Positions 18,561-28,190 of a stretch of DNA of 44,509 nucleotides are shown in pieces. Within the stretch, counting starts at the first letter, position 1. Every line of letters starts with the position of its first letter. The notes under the pieces are model-generated. The model did no database searches. It was not told the origin of the DNA and worked only from the letters and a program-made list of their open reading frames with translations. The DNA comes from an uncultured Prevotella sp. (GTDB lineage Bacteria > Bacteroidota > Bacteroidia > Bacteroidales > Bacteroidaceae), in assembly GCA_947177775.1 (NCBI GenBank), contig CAMWVS010000020.1, positions 1 through 44,509 of the forward strand. The letters are read 5' to 3'. A program made the position numbers and the translations under genes.

Positions 18561-21488
18561 ATGCAAAGAGAAGACGAAAAGATAAACGTATGGGGTGCGC
18601 GAGTGCACAACCTCAAGAATATTGACGTGGAGATACCGCGCAACAGCCTGACGGTCATCACCGGTCTGTCCGGTTCCGGAAAGTCGTCACTGGCTTTCGA
18701 CACTATCTTCGCCGAAGGACAGCGGCGCTACATCGAGACTTTTTCGGCCTACGCCCGCAATTTCCTCGGTGGCATGGAGCGCCCCGATGTTGACAAAATC
18801 ACGGGACTCAGCCCGGTGATAAGCATCGAGCAAAAAACAACCAACAAGAATCCGCGTTCGACCGTTGGCACGACAACCGAGATATACGACTTCATGCGTC
18901 TGCTCTTCGCCCGCGCAGGCCGCGCCTACAGCTACGCCACGGGCGAGGAAATGGTGAAATACACCGAGGAGCGCGTGCTCGAGATGATAGCCGACGACTA
19001 TGCCGGCCGCAAGATTTTCATACTTGCCCCGCTCGTGCGCAGCCGCAAGGGCCACTACCGCGAGCTGTTCGAGAGCATGCGCAAGAAGGGCTATCTGTAT
19101 GTGCGCGTCGACGGTGAGGTGAAAGAAATCAGCCGCGGCATGAAGACCGACCGCTATAAGAACCACGACATCGAGGTGGTCATTGACAAGATGCAGGTTC
19201 AGCCCCGCGACAAGGACAACGAGCGCCTGCGCAAAACCGTGACCACGGCCATGAAGCAGGGCGACGGACTGATAATGATACTGGACAAGGAAACGGGCGA
19301 AGCCAAATATTTCTCAAAACGGTTGATGTGTCCTACGACGGGCATATCCTACAGCGACCCGGCTCCAAACAACTTTTCGTTCAACTCGCCGCAGGGTGCC
19401 TGCCCCCACTGCAAGGGCCTCGGACAGATCAACGAGATTGACCTCGGCAAGGTAATCCCCGACCGGCAGCTGAGCATACATGCCGGGGCTATTGTGCCGC
19501 TGGGAAAATATAAGAACCAGATGGTGTTCTGGCAGATTGACGCCATATTGAAGAAGTATGACTGCGACCTGAAGACGCCCGTCAGCGACATACCGGACGA
19601 GGCGATGAGCGAGATTCTCTACGGTTCGCTGGAGAACGTGCGCATTGACAAGGACCTTGTGAAGACGTCGAGCGACTATTTCGTTGCGTTCGACGGCGTG
19701 GTGAAATATCTGCGCACGGTCATCGACAGCGACGATTCGGCAACGGTCCAGAAATGGGCCGACCAGTTCATGGCCGTCTGCCAGTGCCCCGAGTGTCACG
19801 GACGGCGGCTCAACCGCGAAGCTCTTTCATACCGCGTGTGGGACAAGAACATCGCCGAACTGGCCGACATGGACATCGCCGAGCTGCGCGACTGGCTCGA
19901 CCACGTGGAAGAACATCTCGACAACCAGCAGCGTCAGATAGCCGAAGAGATTCTGAAAGAGATACGCACGCGCGTCGACTTCCTGCTCGAAGTGGGTCTT
20001 GACTACCTGTCGCTCAACCGTCAGTCGGCCACGCTGTCGGGCGGTGAGAGCCAGCGCATACGTCTTGCTACACAGATCGGTTCGCAGCTCGTCAACGTTC
20101 TCTACATCCTCGACGAGCCGAGCATCGGTCTCCACCAGCGCGACAACGAACGCCTGATACGCTCACTAAAGGAATTGCGCGACATCGGCAATACCGTCAT
20201 CGTCGTTGAACACGACAAGGATATGATGCTTGCCTCCGACTGGCTCATCGACATAGGCCCCAGGGCTGGACGCAAAGGCGGCGAGGTGGTGTATCAGGGA
20301 GCGCCGCCGGTCCAAATGTCGGAACCGGCCCCCATTGTATCCCCCCAGGGGGGGAAAGCCTGCGGATTGAAGGAGGCGGATTCACACCAGTCATCCCCCA
20401 TTGTGCAGGCTGAAGGTGGCCGCAGTTCCACCATCCCCTACATCACCGGCCGGATGAAAATCGCCGTTCCACCGACACGGCGTCCGGGCAGCGGCAAAAG
20501 CCTGTGGATTCGCGGCGCGGCGGGCAACAATCTGAAGCACGTGGACGTGGAGTTTCCTCTCGGCAAGCTGATTGTGGTGACGGGAGTGAGCGGCTCGGGT
20601 AAGTCGACACTTGTCAACGAGACGCTACAGCCCATTCTGTCGCAGCACTTCTACCGTTCGCTGAAGAAGCCGATGGCCTACGACGCCATCGAAGGACTGG
20701 AGCATATAGACAAGGTCGTCAACGTTGACCAAAGTCCGCTCGGACGCACACCGCGATCAAATCCCGCCACATATACGGGCGTGTTCAGCGACATACGCTC
20801 GCTCTTCGTCAATCTGCCCGAAGCGAAGATACGCGGATATAAGCCCGGACGCTTCTCGTTCAACGTGAAAGGCGGGCGCTGCGAAGCCTGCGGAGGCAAC
20901 GGCTATAAGACAATAGAAATGAACTTCCTGCCCGACGTGATGGTGCCATGCGAGGTGTGTCACGGCAAGCGCTACAACCGCGAGACGCTTGAGGTGCGCT
21001 ACAAGGGAAAGAGCATTGCCGACGTTCTCGACATGACAATTAATCAGGCCGTGGAGTTTTTTGAGAACGTGCCTGACATTCTGCGTAAGATAAAGACCAT
21101 TCAGGACGTCGGACTCGGCTACATCAAGCTGGGGCAGCCCTCCACCACACTCTCGGGCGGCGAGAGCCAACGCGTAAAGCTGGCTACGGAACTGAGCAAG
21201 AAGGACACCGGCCGCACGCTCTACATCCTTGATGAGCCTACAACGGGACTGCACTTCGAGGACATCCGCATACTGATGGAGGTGATAGGCCGACTCGTCG
21301 ACCGCGGCAACACGGTGGTGATCATCGAGCACAACCTCGATGTAATCAAACTGGCCGACCACATCATCGACATCGGACCCGAAGGCGGACGAGGCGGTGG
21401 CGAGGTCCTGTCGACGGGAACGCCCGAGGAAGTGGCCGAGAGCACAAAGGGATATACCCCAAGATTCCTGAAGGCGGAACTGGAATAA
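18561..21488 (+). CDS. uvrA: Excinuclease ABC subunit A
   Basis: DNA damage-recognition ATPase of nucleotide excision repair; works with UvrB and UvrC. 975 residues, somewhat longer than usual. Both ATPase heads are intact: Walker [10 protein letters not shown] (35-43, Lys41) and GVSGSGKST (Lys681), and two ABC signatures LSGGESQR. The middle (CPECHGRR) and C-terminal (CEACGGNG ... CEVCHGKR) zinc sites are complete. The first site has Cys257, Thr260, Cys281, Cys284, so one Cys ligand is replaced. Between the halves, residues about 584-626 hold a Gly/Pro/Ser-rich stretch about 30 residues longer than the usual linker. No uvrB lies nearby, as is normal. Confidence 0.96.
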   Translation: MQREDEKINVWGARVHNLKNIDVEIPRNSLTVITGLSGSGKSSLAFDTIFAEGQRRYIETFSAYARNFLGGMERPDVDKITGLSPVISIEQKTTNKNPRSTVGTTTEIYDFMRLLFARAGRAYSYATGEEMVKYTEERVLEMIADDYAGRKIFILAPLVRSRKGHYRELFESMRKKGYLYVRVDGEVKEISRGMKTDRYKNHDIEVVIDKMQVQPRDKDNERLRKTVTTAMKQGDGLIMILDKETGEAKYFSKRLMCPTTGISYSDPAPNNFSFNSPQGACPHCKGLGQINEIDLGKVIPDRQLSIHAGAIVPLGKYKNQMVFWQIDAILKKYDCDLKTPVSDIPDEAMSEILYGSLENVRIDKDLVKTSSDYFVAFDGVVKYLRTVIDSDDSATVQKWADQFMAVCQCPECHGRRLNREALSYRVWDKNIAELADMDIAELRDWLDHVEEHLDNQQRQIAEEILKEIRTRVDFLLEVGLDYLSLNRQSATLSGGESQRIRLATQIGSQLVNVLYILDEPSIGLHQRDNERLIRSLKELRDIGNTVIVVEHDKDMMLASDWLIDIGPRAGRKGGEVVYQGAPPVQMSEPAPIVSPQGGKACGLKEADSHQSSPIVQAEGGRSSTIPYITGRMKIAVPPTRRPGSGKSLWIRGAAGNNLKHVDVEFPLGKLIVVTGVSGSGKSTLVNETLQPILSQHFYRSLKKPMAYDAIEGLEHIDKVVNVDQSPLGRTPRSNPATYTGVFSDIRSLFVNLPEAKIRGYKPGRFSFNVKGGRCEACGGNGYKTIEMNFLPDVMVPCEVCHGKRYNRETLEVRYKGKSIADVLDMTINQAVEFFENVPDILRKIKTIQDVGLGYIKLGQPSTTLSGGESQRVKLATELSKKDTGRTLYILDEPTTGLHFEDIRILMEVIGRLVDRGNTVVIIEHNLDVIKLADHIIDIGPEGGRGGGEVLSTGTPEEVAESTKGYTPRFLKAELE
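20311..20440 (+). other. In-frame low-complexity insertion in uvrA
   Basis: The stretch between the conserved GEVVYQG and GRMKIAVP segments contains a C6-A-G7 run (20341-20354) and two copies of CCCCCATTGT (20329-20338, 20395-20404). The encoded residues (for example SPQGGKACG and VQAEGGRSS) have no counterpart in the UvrA sequences I remember, where about 14 residues fill this place. It looks like a repeat sequence taken into the reading frame without breaking it. Confidence 0.55.
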
Positions 21489-21509
21489 CAGAGAACGCTA
21501 AACAACCCG

Positions 21510-23726
21510 ATGCACATGCCCACAACACATACCGCAGGACAATTTTTACGCAGCGTCATCATTGCTTTCATCCTGTTTCATATAATAAGGACGGAGGCAA
21601 ACGACACCATCAAAATCCTACAGCCCACACGCGACCTAATGCCGCTGGTGGGCACAAGGACGATGATGCAGGACAGCGAGGGATATGTGTGGTATGGCAC
21701 GGTGGAGGGCGGACTGTGCCGGGACAACGGCTATCAGATTGATGTATTCCGCAACGACCGCCACAATCCGCGACGAATCGGGCAAAGCAACGGAATACTG
21801 TCTATGTGTGAGGATGCCGCCGGTAATATTGTTTTCGGAACACGAAAGAATATCTTCGTGCTTGACAAACGGGATTACTCCATACGTCAGCTGGACAAGA
21901 GCATTCCCGATGGACGTGTTGAGACATTGAGTCATAATGGCGACGGAGTGATACATGCCGTGACGGAAAACGGCTGCTATTCGTTCGACAGAAATTACAG
22001 ATTAACAGGAAAGACACACACGAGAAGCTTTCCACCTGCCGAGACGACCTGCCGGTTCACGGACATATATGGCAATGAGTGGACGGGCGGCATCAACATG
22101 GAGAACTGTATCCGCATCAAGGACAACGGAGGAATAGAAAAGAGGGAGGCAACGGAGTTGCCCGTGATATTCAAGGACATACGGCCTGACTTCATCGAGG
22201 CCGACGGCGGATATATCGGACATACGAACACGGAAGTGTTCTGGACGAAGACGATAGAGGCGCGTCCGAAAGACTGGCACAAACTGCTGACCACAGGAAC
22301 GCGCATCGGGTGTGTGGCAGTGAGCAAGGGCGGATGGCTATACATAGGAGACGCAAAGGGACTGTACAGATGCCGTTACGCAAACGGTGCGGCGGAAAGC
22401 GGAATCGAGACCGTTACCGAATCTTTGGGCAACATACGCAAGATGGCGGCCGCGCCATCCGGAGGAATATATTTCATAACGCCCCACTGCGAACTGGCGC
22501 ATTGCGACGACCGCGGCAAAGTGACAGTCGCACAGCGTGGCACAGAAAGCAAGGCACTGGCAGTGGCTCCCGATGGTAAGGTATGGACGACAGACTGGTT
22601 CGGCAATGTTTTCAGATTTGACAGCCAGTTGCGTAAACTCGTAGTAGTGGCGGACGCCGGCATAGACTCCGGGGATCCTGTCAATGCCATGACATGCGAT
22701 GCCAATGGAAACCTATGGCTGGTCACGGACAAGATGATAAAGGAATACACCACCGACGGCCGACGGCGCACCATTCACAACAACAACCGATATATTGGCG
22801 TGAGCCAGTTTCTCGATATCGGCAGCAAGGACGGACACATCATAGTGACATGCTCCGACGCACAGCTTGTTGTCGATCCTGACTATCGCAGCGATACGCC
22901 ACATCGCCCGTCGCTGACAACGGCAAGCATAGACGGCAATACGATATATGCCTTTCATGACAACAGCATCACGATACCGGCCAATTCCGGTATTGTGGAA
23001 TTATTCTTCTCTACCTTCAATCACATCAACGCACGCAGTGTGCAATATGTCTACCGTGTTGACGGAGGGACATGGCAACGGCTCGATGCCGGCGACAATC
23101 ATATCACGTTTGTAAACCTGAGCAAAGGGCGCTACGACATAGAGGTGAAAGCTACCGACGCCGAAGGTTTTTTCCGCGACGAAACATTGCACGTAAGCCT
23201 CAACCGTCTGCCCGCATGGTGGGAAACGTGGTGGGCATACCTTATATATATAGTGCTGGCCGCAGTCGCGGTGGTGGCTTCCGACCGTATCTGGCAGCGA
23301 TATAAAGCGACCAAGCGCAAAGTTGCCGAACTTCAGGCACGCCTCGACGGGTATCTGTGCAAGGAAGATGCCGAGATAGACAAGGTGGCCGAACAGATAA
23401 CCGACAACACAGCCGACCGCGAGTTCATTGAGCGTGCTGTGACTATCGTTGAGGCCAACATGGGCAACAATGCTCTCGACATCGACATGTTATGCACGGA
23501 GATGGGCATGAGCCGGTCGAGCATGTACCGCAAGTTTGCCGACATAACAGGCCAGAAGCCAACCGAATTCGTACGTTCCATACGCCTCCGTAGGGCCGCT
23601 GAGCTTATAAAGGCAGGCAACCATTCCATATCTGAAACAGCATATATGTGCGGTTTCTCGTCTCCAAGCTATTTCAACCGCCGTTTCAAGGAGATGTTCG
23701 GCGTATCTCCAACAGAATATCGCTGA
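21510..23726 (+). CDS. Membrane-bound AraC-type regulator with periplasmic propeller and Y_Y_Y domain
   Basis: 738 residues. An N-terminal signal or anchor (about 11-30) leads to a periplasmic sensor with two-component-regulator propeller repeats (for example MQDSEGYVWYGTVEGGL near 52 and MTCDANGNLWLVT near 395) and a Y_Y_Y-type domain (about 490-560). One transmembrane helix at about 572-594 (YLIYIVLAAVAVVAS) is followed by a coiled segment and a C-terminal AraC-type double HTH (about 640-738; MCTEMGMSRSSMYRKFADITG and YMCGFSSPSYFNRRFKEMFGVSPTEYR). The histidine-kinase and receiver domains of hybrid two-component systems are absent, so it would bind DNA directly from the membrane. The adjacent glycosidase-like gene is the likely target. 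Confidence 0.88.
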   Translation: MHMPTTHTAGQFLRSVIIAFILFHIIRTEANDTIKILQPTRDLMPLVGTRTMMQDSEGYVWYGTVEGGLCRDNGYQIDVFRNDRHNPRRIGQSNGILSMCEDAAGNIVFGTRKNIFVLDKRDYSIRQLDKSIPDGRVETLSHNGDGVIHAVTENGCYSFDRNYRLTGKTHTRSFPPAETTCRFTDIYGNEWTGGINMENCIRIKDNGGIEKREATELPVIFKDIRPDFIEADGGYIGHTNTEVFWTKTIEARPKDWHKLLTTGTRIGCVAVSKGGWLYIGDAKGLYRCRYANGAAESGIETVTESLGNIRKMAAAPSGGIYFITPHCELAHCDDRGKVTVAQRGTESKALAVAPDGKVWTTDWFGNVFRFDSQLRKLVVVADAGIDSGDPVNAMTCDANGNLWLVTDKMIKEYTTDGRRRTIHNNNRYIGVSQFLDIGSKDGHIIVTCSDAQLVVDPDYRSDTPHRPSLTTASIDGNTIYAFHDNSITIPANSGIVELFFSTFNHINARSVQYVYRVDGGTWQRLDAGDNHITFVNLSKGRYDIEVKATDAEGFFRDETLHVSLNRLPAWWETWWAYLIYIVLAAVAVVASDRIWQRYKATKRKVAELQARLDGYLCKEDAEIDKVAEQITDNTADREFIERAVTIVEANMGNNALDIDMLCTEMGMSRSSMYRKFADITGQKPTEFVRSIRLRRAAELIKAGNHSISETAYMCGFSSPSYFNRRFKEMFGVSPTEYR

Positions 23727-23759
23727 TTATATATAAACATCGCTGACAGTCAACTGTTT

Positions 23760-23822
23760 GGGAATATAGTTCAAGCAGCGGGGAATATAGTTCAAGTCAT
23801 TGGGATGATAGTTCAAGCATGG
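23760..23822 (+). promoter_or_regulatory. Three 21-bp direct repeats, probable regulator binding sites
   Basis: Units at 23760-23780, 23781-23801 and 23802-23822 each begin GGGA and share ATAGTTCAAG; units 1 and 2 are identical over 16 bases and unit 3 differs at two of these. The 21-bp period equals two helical turns. The third unit ends just before the promoter, and its TTCAAG covers the -33 position for the TACCTTTG box at 23838. AraC-family proteins are known to use half-sites 21 bp apart. Confidence 0.7.
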
Positions 23823-23837
23823 TTTTCCGGCTTTGCA

Positions 23838-23845
23838 TACCTTTG
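23838..23845 (+). promoter_or_regulatory. -7 box of the glycosidase-like gene
   Basis: TACCTTTG, 33 bases upstream of the ATG at 23879. The -33 position (about 23814) lacks TTTG and instead lies in the third direct repeat, as expected for an activator-dependent promoter. Confidence 0.6.
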
Positions 23846-23878
23846 CAGACGGAATTTTCAAACTAAAAACGGAACGAT

Positions 23879-26479
23879 ATGAACTATTTGAAACTACTTT
23901 CTCTCGGAGCCATGTTAGCCGCATTGCCGGCCCAGGCCCAAAGTCTCGTCACAGGCGGCCAATTCAAAGACCGCATCATGCCCATGCAGGGATGTGTGAC
24001 GCTCGAAACCATGAAGGCCGACAATCCCGCCGCAACGATATGGGGAGCCGAGGGCGTGCAGAACCGCTACGTGGACAACGGCACCGAAGATGCCGGACTG
24101 AACATCTGGGGCGGAAACGTATATAAGGACGAGGACGGCATATACCATCAGTTTGTGGCAGGCTGGGATGGTGTGAAGCGTCCGTTCTCCTATTGGTCAA
24201 ACTCAGATATCTACCACTTCACCTCCTCCACACCATACGGCCCGTTCACCAATCCCGTAAACATAGGCCGTGGCCACAACCCTGAGATTTTCCGTGCCAA
24301 AGACGGCACATACGTGGTATATGCCCTGATAGGCAACAAGTCATGCTGGCGCCACACGTCACACTCGCTCAGCGGTCCGTGGACATTCGAGGAAATGCCC
24401 TACGACCTGCGCGACCGCGCCCTGTCCACAGGTTCCGCCACAACATACTCCAACTGGACGTTCGCCCGCCGTGACGATGGCTCCCAATACTGCATGGACC
24501 GGGGCGGCGCCGTATGGATAAGCACGGACGGACTGGCTGAATTTTCACAGGTACTTGGCTCTTCGTGCTATCCCAACGGTGGCGGAGGAACGTTTGAAGA
24601 CCCCGTGGTGTGGCGTGACGAGGTTCAATATCACATGATTGTGAACGACTGGAAAGCCCGCAAGGCATATTATTCCCGTTCGGCCGACGGTTTCCACTGG
24701 GTGGCTGAGGACGGATTGGCCTACGATATAGAGATTTCGGTGCATCCCGACGGGACAAAAGAAGAATGGTATAAATATGAGCGTCCGCGAGTGTTTCAGG
24801 ACCGCTATGGACGTGCGATACAGCTCAACATGGCCGTGATAGACACTATCAAGGCTGAAGACTTGGCCAACGACAATCATTCGAGCAAAAACATTGCCAT
24901 GCCGCTCAATCCCGGTCTGCGCCTCTTTGTGCTCAACGAAACACGCATAAACACATCCACTGACAACATACAGATAAAGGTGATGGCCGAAGATGGTTTC
25001 AATCCCGCCACCGACCTTGACATAGAGAGTCTGCGTTTCGGCAGTCACACAACAGTCAATAATGGTGGCGGAGCCCCTGTGGTAAGCTCATCGGCCGATG
25101 CCGACGGCAGTCTCGTGCTCACATTCAATGGCAAGGAAACCGGCCTGAAAGCCGACGAGTTCGCCCCAAAACTGATAGGCCGGTATGCAGAAGGCTATGA
25201 AATGAATCTGGAAACCGGCCGCAATCTGCGCCCCGCGTTCTGCTACGGTTATGCCCGGCTGCCATACTACAACTATTCACCGGCATATCTGTCGCCCGTA
25301 TTGCCTAAAATTGGCGAGGGCAGCATGGTTACGTCTGTACAGATAACCAACTACGGACTGTCTGCGTCTCCCGACGGACATACAGTGAAGGTGCTTACGG
25401 CGGGCGGAACGCTGCTGGCCACAGGAACAGTAAAGCCTCTTCAACCTTATGAAAGCGGGACGGTGGATCTCGCTGCCACACAAGCCATACCGGCCGGACA
25501 GTCTGTACTTGTGGTAGACATCTACGACGGACTGACACGAACCGATACACATAAGCTTCTCCTCACAGATATCAATGCCTCTCAGGCAAGGCTGTCGGCA
25601 AAGTACAACGAGGCGCTTCAACTCTACAATAACGAATGTTATGTAAACGGCAGAGAGGCAATGGACATAGCTCTTGTCAAGGCAAAACCATGCTTGTCAA
25701 GCTATTATGAGCCGGAGATTGGTATGGCGACCGATGCTCTGCAAGCAGCCATAACCGCATTCATTGACGCAAATCCGGGAGTAGCCAATGTCTCATGCCG
25801 CAATTATTATCTGAAAGCCGCCGATATAACGACAGGCAACATGTATGCCTGCGTAACCGCCGACGGAACATTGGCACGCAGGAAGGACCATGACAACACG
25901 AGCGTGTTCACTCTTGTTGTCGACGGAGACAACGACCGAACATATCTCTACAACCCGTCATCAAAGACTTTTGTTGTGGCAAAGGCCGGCAACGGCCAAT
26001 CGTTTTGGACCGCGTCGGACACTGACGCCTACAAACTGGGCAAGGTTGAAAGCAGCAGAACCACAGCCGACGCATATACAATAACGGGCGATCCGTTGTC
26101 GACCAATATCTACAACTATCTCAATGCATACGGAGGTGCCAACCATACGGAACTTTCATCGTATACGCGCGACGACAAAAACAGTCAATGGCTGCTCATT
26201 GCTGCGGAAGACCAGACATTTGTCTTTGATATAACTGATGTGACCGTTGGACTTGATGACTTTCTTGATACAGCAAAAAATATTCGCGGTGCAACGATAC
26301 TTCCGTGGACATCGGGCATCGGTAACGTCAATGCCGGCCAGCAGCCAACCAATACATATGTGTACAAACTGTCAGGACAACGCGTTCCCATGTCGCATGC
26401 ACAGACGCAGTCGGCCGCTTCAGGACTCGGAAGTCTCGTCATAGCAAATGGCGTGAAGCACATATCCAAACCGTTTTAA
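23879..26479 (+). CDS. Secreted beta-propeller glycoside hydrolase-like protein
   Basis: 866 residues with a signal peptide (1-20, ending PAQAQ). Residues 25-360 have the five-bladed propeller pattern of clan GH-F/GH-J type enzymes: repeated YKDEDGIYHQFVAGW, NPEIFRAKDGTYVVYALIGN and EDPVVWRDEVQYHMIVNDW segments with acidic residues at blade starts. I cannot assign the CAZy family; GH43- or GH117-like are guesses. Middle regions (about 365-600) look like beta-sandwich and helical modules, and the end (YVYKLSGQRV ... VIANGVKHISKPF) resembles a type IX type A sorting domain, partly degenerate. It sits between the membrane AraC regulator and an SGNH esterase, a small carbohydrate locus without SusC/SusD. 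Confidence 0.75.
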   Translation: MNYLKLLSLGAMLAALPAQAQSLVTGGQFKDRIMPMQGCVTLETMKADNPAATIWGAEGVQNRYVDNGTEDAGLNIWGGNVYKDEDGIYHQFVAGWDGVKRPFSYWSNSDIYHFTSSTPYGPFTNPVNIGRGHNPEIFRAKDGTYVVYALIGNKSCWRHTSHSLSGPWTFEEMPYDLRDRALSTGSATTYSNWTFARRDDGSQYCMDRGGAVWISTDGLAEFSQVLGSSCYPNGGGGTFEDPVVWRDEVQYHMIVNDWKARKAYYSRSADGFHWVAEDGLAYDIEISVHPDGTKEEWYKYERPRVFQDRYGRAIQLNMAVIDTIKAEDLANDNHSSKNIAMPLNPGLRLFVLNETRINTSTDNIQIKVMAEDGFNPATDLDIESLRFGSHTTVNNGGGAPVVSSSADADGSLVLTFNGKETGLKADEFAPKLIGRYAEGYEMNLETGRNLRPAFCYGYARLPYYNYSPAYLSPVLPKIGEGSMVTSVQITNYGLSASPDGHTVKVLTAGGTLLATGTVKPLQPYESGTVDLAATQAIPAGQSVLVVDIYDGLTRTDTHKLLLTDINASQARLSAKYNEALQLYNNECYVNGREAMDIALVKAKPCLSSYYEPEIGMATDALQAAITAFIDANPGVANVSCRNYYLKAADITTGNMYACVTADGTLARRKDHDNTSVFTLVVDGDNDRTYLYNPSSKTFVVAKAGNGQSFWTASDTDAYKLGKVESSRTTADAYTITGDPLSTNIYNYLNAYGGANHTELSSYTRDDKNSQWLLIAAEDQTFVFDITDVTVGLDDFLDTAKNIRGATILPWTSGIGNVNAGQQPTNTYVYKLSGQRVPMSHAQTQSAASGLGSLVIANGVKHISKPF

Positions 26480-26488
26480 GGTCAAATA

Positions 26489-26550
26489 GAGAGGAAATAT
26501 CAGAATAGACATATAACAAGAAATATGTGAACATTTTGATATTTCCTCTC
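26489..26550. terminator. Hairpin after the glycosidase-like gene
   Basis: Bases 26489-26502 are perfectly complementary to 26537-26550 (14 bp), and an inner ACATAT/ATATGT pair (26509-26514, 26523-26528) extends the structure. It starts 9 bases after the stop codon. There is no U-tract, so it may act as an mRNA 3' end or a mild terminator. Confidence 0.5.
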
Positions 26551-26655
26551 GAACCAATGAATACCGTTATGTATTTTCGTTCAGCAAATGTTTCTTTATC
26601 GTTCCCAGGGCTTTATAATAAGCCATAAATATAAGATAATTAGGAAGAATTTTGA

Positions 26656-26663
26656 TACCTTTG
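26656..26663 (+). promoter_or_regulatory. -7 box of the SGNH esterase gene
   Basis: TACCTTTG followed by CAGA, as at the upstream gene's promoter. It lies about 105 bases before the ATG at 26769. No 21-bp repeat unit is found beside it. Confidence 0.45.
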
Positions 26664-26768
26664 CAGAAGATAGGCTGCACCCGGAAATCTGTAAGCAAGT
26701 TCCCATTGCCCTCATTTGCACTATCTCTGCAGAAATAAAAAAAACAAACAATAAAACACCCGATAACG

Positions 26769-27536
26769 ATGAAAAAACCTACAACAAACCGTTTTCTGAC
26801 AGTAATCCTGCTGACAGTGGCAATCCTTTTCAATAATCCCGCACGGGCCCAAAGTCTCCGGGTGCTCTTTATCGGCGATTCCGTCACCGACGGCGGATGG
26901 GGCCGCAGCGGCGGAAGCATGGCCGCAACGAAAGACAGAGACCTCGGCGACTGGAACCATCTCTACGGCCATAGCTACATGATGATGTGTGCGGCCGAAC
27001 TGGAAAGCCGCTACCCGGAACGGGCATACAGCTTTCTCAACCGCGGCATAAGCGGCGACGACATCAGCCGACTGGAGGCGCGGTGGCAGGACGACGCCAT
27101 AGGAAACGCCCCAGACGTGCTGTCGCTGCTCGAAGGGACTAACGACATCCACTACTATCTGGACCATCCTGAAGGCGATTTCGACATGGACGGCTGGGAA
27201 CGCCGCTATCGCGCGCTGCTTGACCGCTCGCTGGCGGCCAACAACCAGTTGCGCATAGTCCTCGGAACACCGTTTGTGGCCAAGGCCGGATGGGTTGGCA
27301 AGGCTGCCGACTATCACCTGCGTGACAGTCTCGTCAGTGTCATGAGCGACCGCATCCGGCAGATTGCAGAGGACTATGGCGCCACGCTCGTTGACTACAA
27401 TACCCTTTTCTCACGGTTGTGCATCGGCAAGTCAGATGTGTCCCACTGGATTTGGGACGGCATCCACCCTACCCCCGCCGGCCATCGCCGCATGGCCGAC
27501 CTGTGGCTGAAGCGCACACGGAGGCTGATGAAATGA
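26769..27536 (+). CDS. Secreted SGNH/GDSL hydrolase (probable carbohydrate esterase)
   Basis: 255 residues with a signal peptide (1-28, ending ARAQ). The SGNH motifs are present in order: block I FIGDSVTDGG with nucleophile Ser38, block II Gly in RGISGDD, block III GTND (in LLEGTNDIHYY), and block V DGIHPT with Asp230 and His233. Such enzymes remove acetyl or other acyl groups from polysaccharides or act as lipases. Length and the long insertion with Trp and Tyr after block I (GGWGRSGG ... WNHLYGHSY) fit the rhamnogalacturonan/xylan acetylesterase-like group. Being next to a glycosidase-like gene supports a role in trimming an acetylated glycan. Confidence 0.87.
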   Translation: MKKPTTNRFLTVILLTVAILFNNPARAQSLRVLFIGDSVTDGGWGRSGGSMAATKDRDLGDWNHLYGHSYMMMCAAELESRYPERAYSFLNRGISGDDISRLEARWQDDAIGNAPDVLSLLEGTNDIHYYLDHPEGDFDMDGWERRYRALLDRSLAANNQLRIVLGTPFVAKAGWVGKAADYHLRDSLVSVMSDRIRQIAEDYGATLVDYNTLFSRLCIGKSDVSHWIWDGIHPTPAGHRRMADLWLKRTRRLMK

Positions 27537-27566
27537 CGGAACATGGCAGTTCGGACGGACGTAGCG

Positions 27567-27958
27567 AAGTGTTAAAAACTCAGAATTAAGCGGACAAATG
27601 CCTTCAAATCCCTGCGATATTCTGAAATGAAAATCTTTTGGCCGCAAATTCGCGAGTTTTGCGCGTGCATCTTTTACCGTCTGAGCCACAATACGTTACG
27701 GCGCTTTCTCGCAAAGTGTGCAACTTTTTGTGTGTTTTTATTCTGCCGTAAGGGCCTCCCGACCTTCCCGCGGGGCCCTTACGGCGTTGCAACGGCGGCC
27801 CCGTTGGAGTGCGAAAGCGGCCCCGCCGCAGAGCCGTAAGGCCCTCCCGGCCCTCCGGCGGACAAAAAATCGGATTGTGGTGACGCCGGAATGTAATGAT
27901 TTCCGCTTCACCGCGTTCTGGTTTGAGAATTTTCAAGTGTTAAATTCCGTGATATTAT
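27567..27958 (-). repeat. Dispersed repeat, copy C (inverted relative to copy B)
   Basis: Read on the minus strand, this matches 14953-15343 from ATAATATCACGGAA (27958 downwards) to the closing TTAACACTT. AAGTGTTAA occurs at 27567-27575 and 27935-27943, so the TTAACACTT-bounded unit is 377 bp here against 376 bp in copy B. The GC-rich palindromic centre lies at about 27745-27865. The flanks beyond 27567 and beyond 27958 are unrelated to those of copy B. A 110-codon open frame on the minus strand covers it but is not conserved in frame. Confidence 0.88.
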
Positions 27959-28173
27959 CACGACACAGATTCGCCTCGCATGCCCTGCGGCCTTCTATCG
28001 GAAAAACATGTTGCCGCATCCGAACGGCCTTCTTACACCATCATCCGCTTCACCGAAACGACACATAACAGGAATAAAACCATGAGTGTTCGGAAGATAA
28101 CCCGAACAGCCATTGAATAAAATCCGCGCTTATTTTTCTTCCAAACATCTGATGCTAATTCGCTGAAATTGTG
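27959..28173. other. Gap between repeat C and the Fic operon, no gene seen
   Basis: No coding region is recognised. The sequence shifts from mixed composition to AT-rich. No hairpin of note was found. Confidence 0.3.
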
Positions 28174-28181
28174 TACTTTTG
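28174..28181 (+). promoter_or_regulatory. -7 box of the Fic fusion gene
   Basis: TACTTTTG matches TAnnTTTG. Transcription would start near 28188, just where the 25-bp tandem repeats begin, so the repeats would lie in the transcribed leader. Confidence 0.45.
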
Positions 28182-28190
28182 CACAAAATA

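Noticed and set aside
23760..23822. 21-bp repeats considered as a CRISPR array
   Set aside because: Three contiguous units with no unique spacers; position and period suit a regulator site.
27604..27936. 110-codon open frame on the minus strand, and the similar 79-codon frame at 14975-15214
   Set aside because: They begin alike but diverge into different reading frames of the same repeat DNA; the identity is at the DNA level, so they are chance frames in repeat copies C and B.
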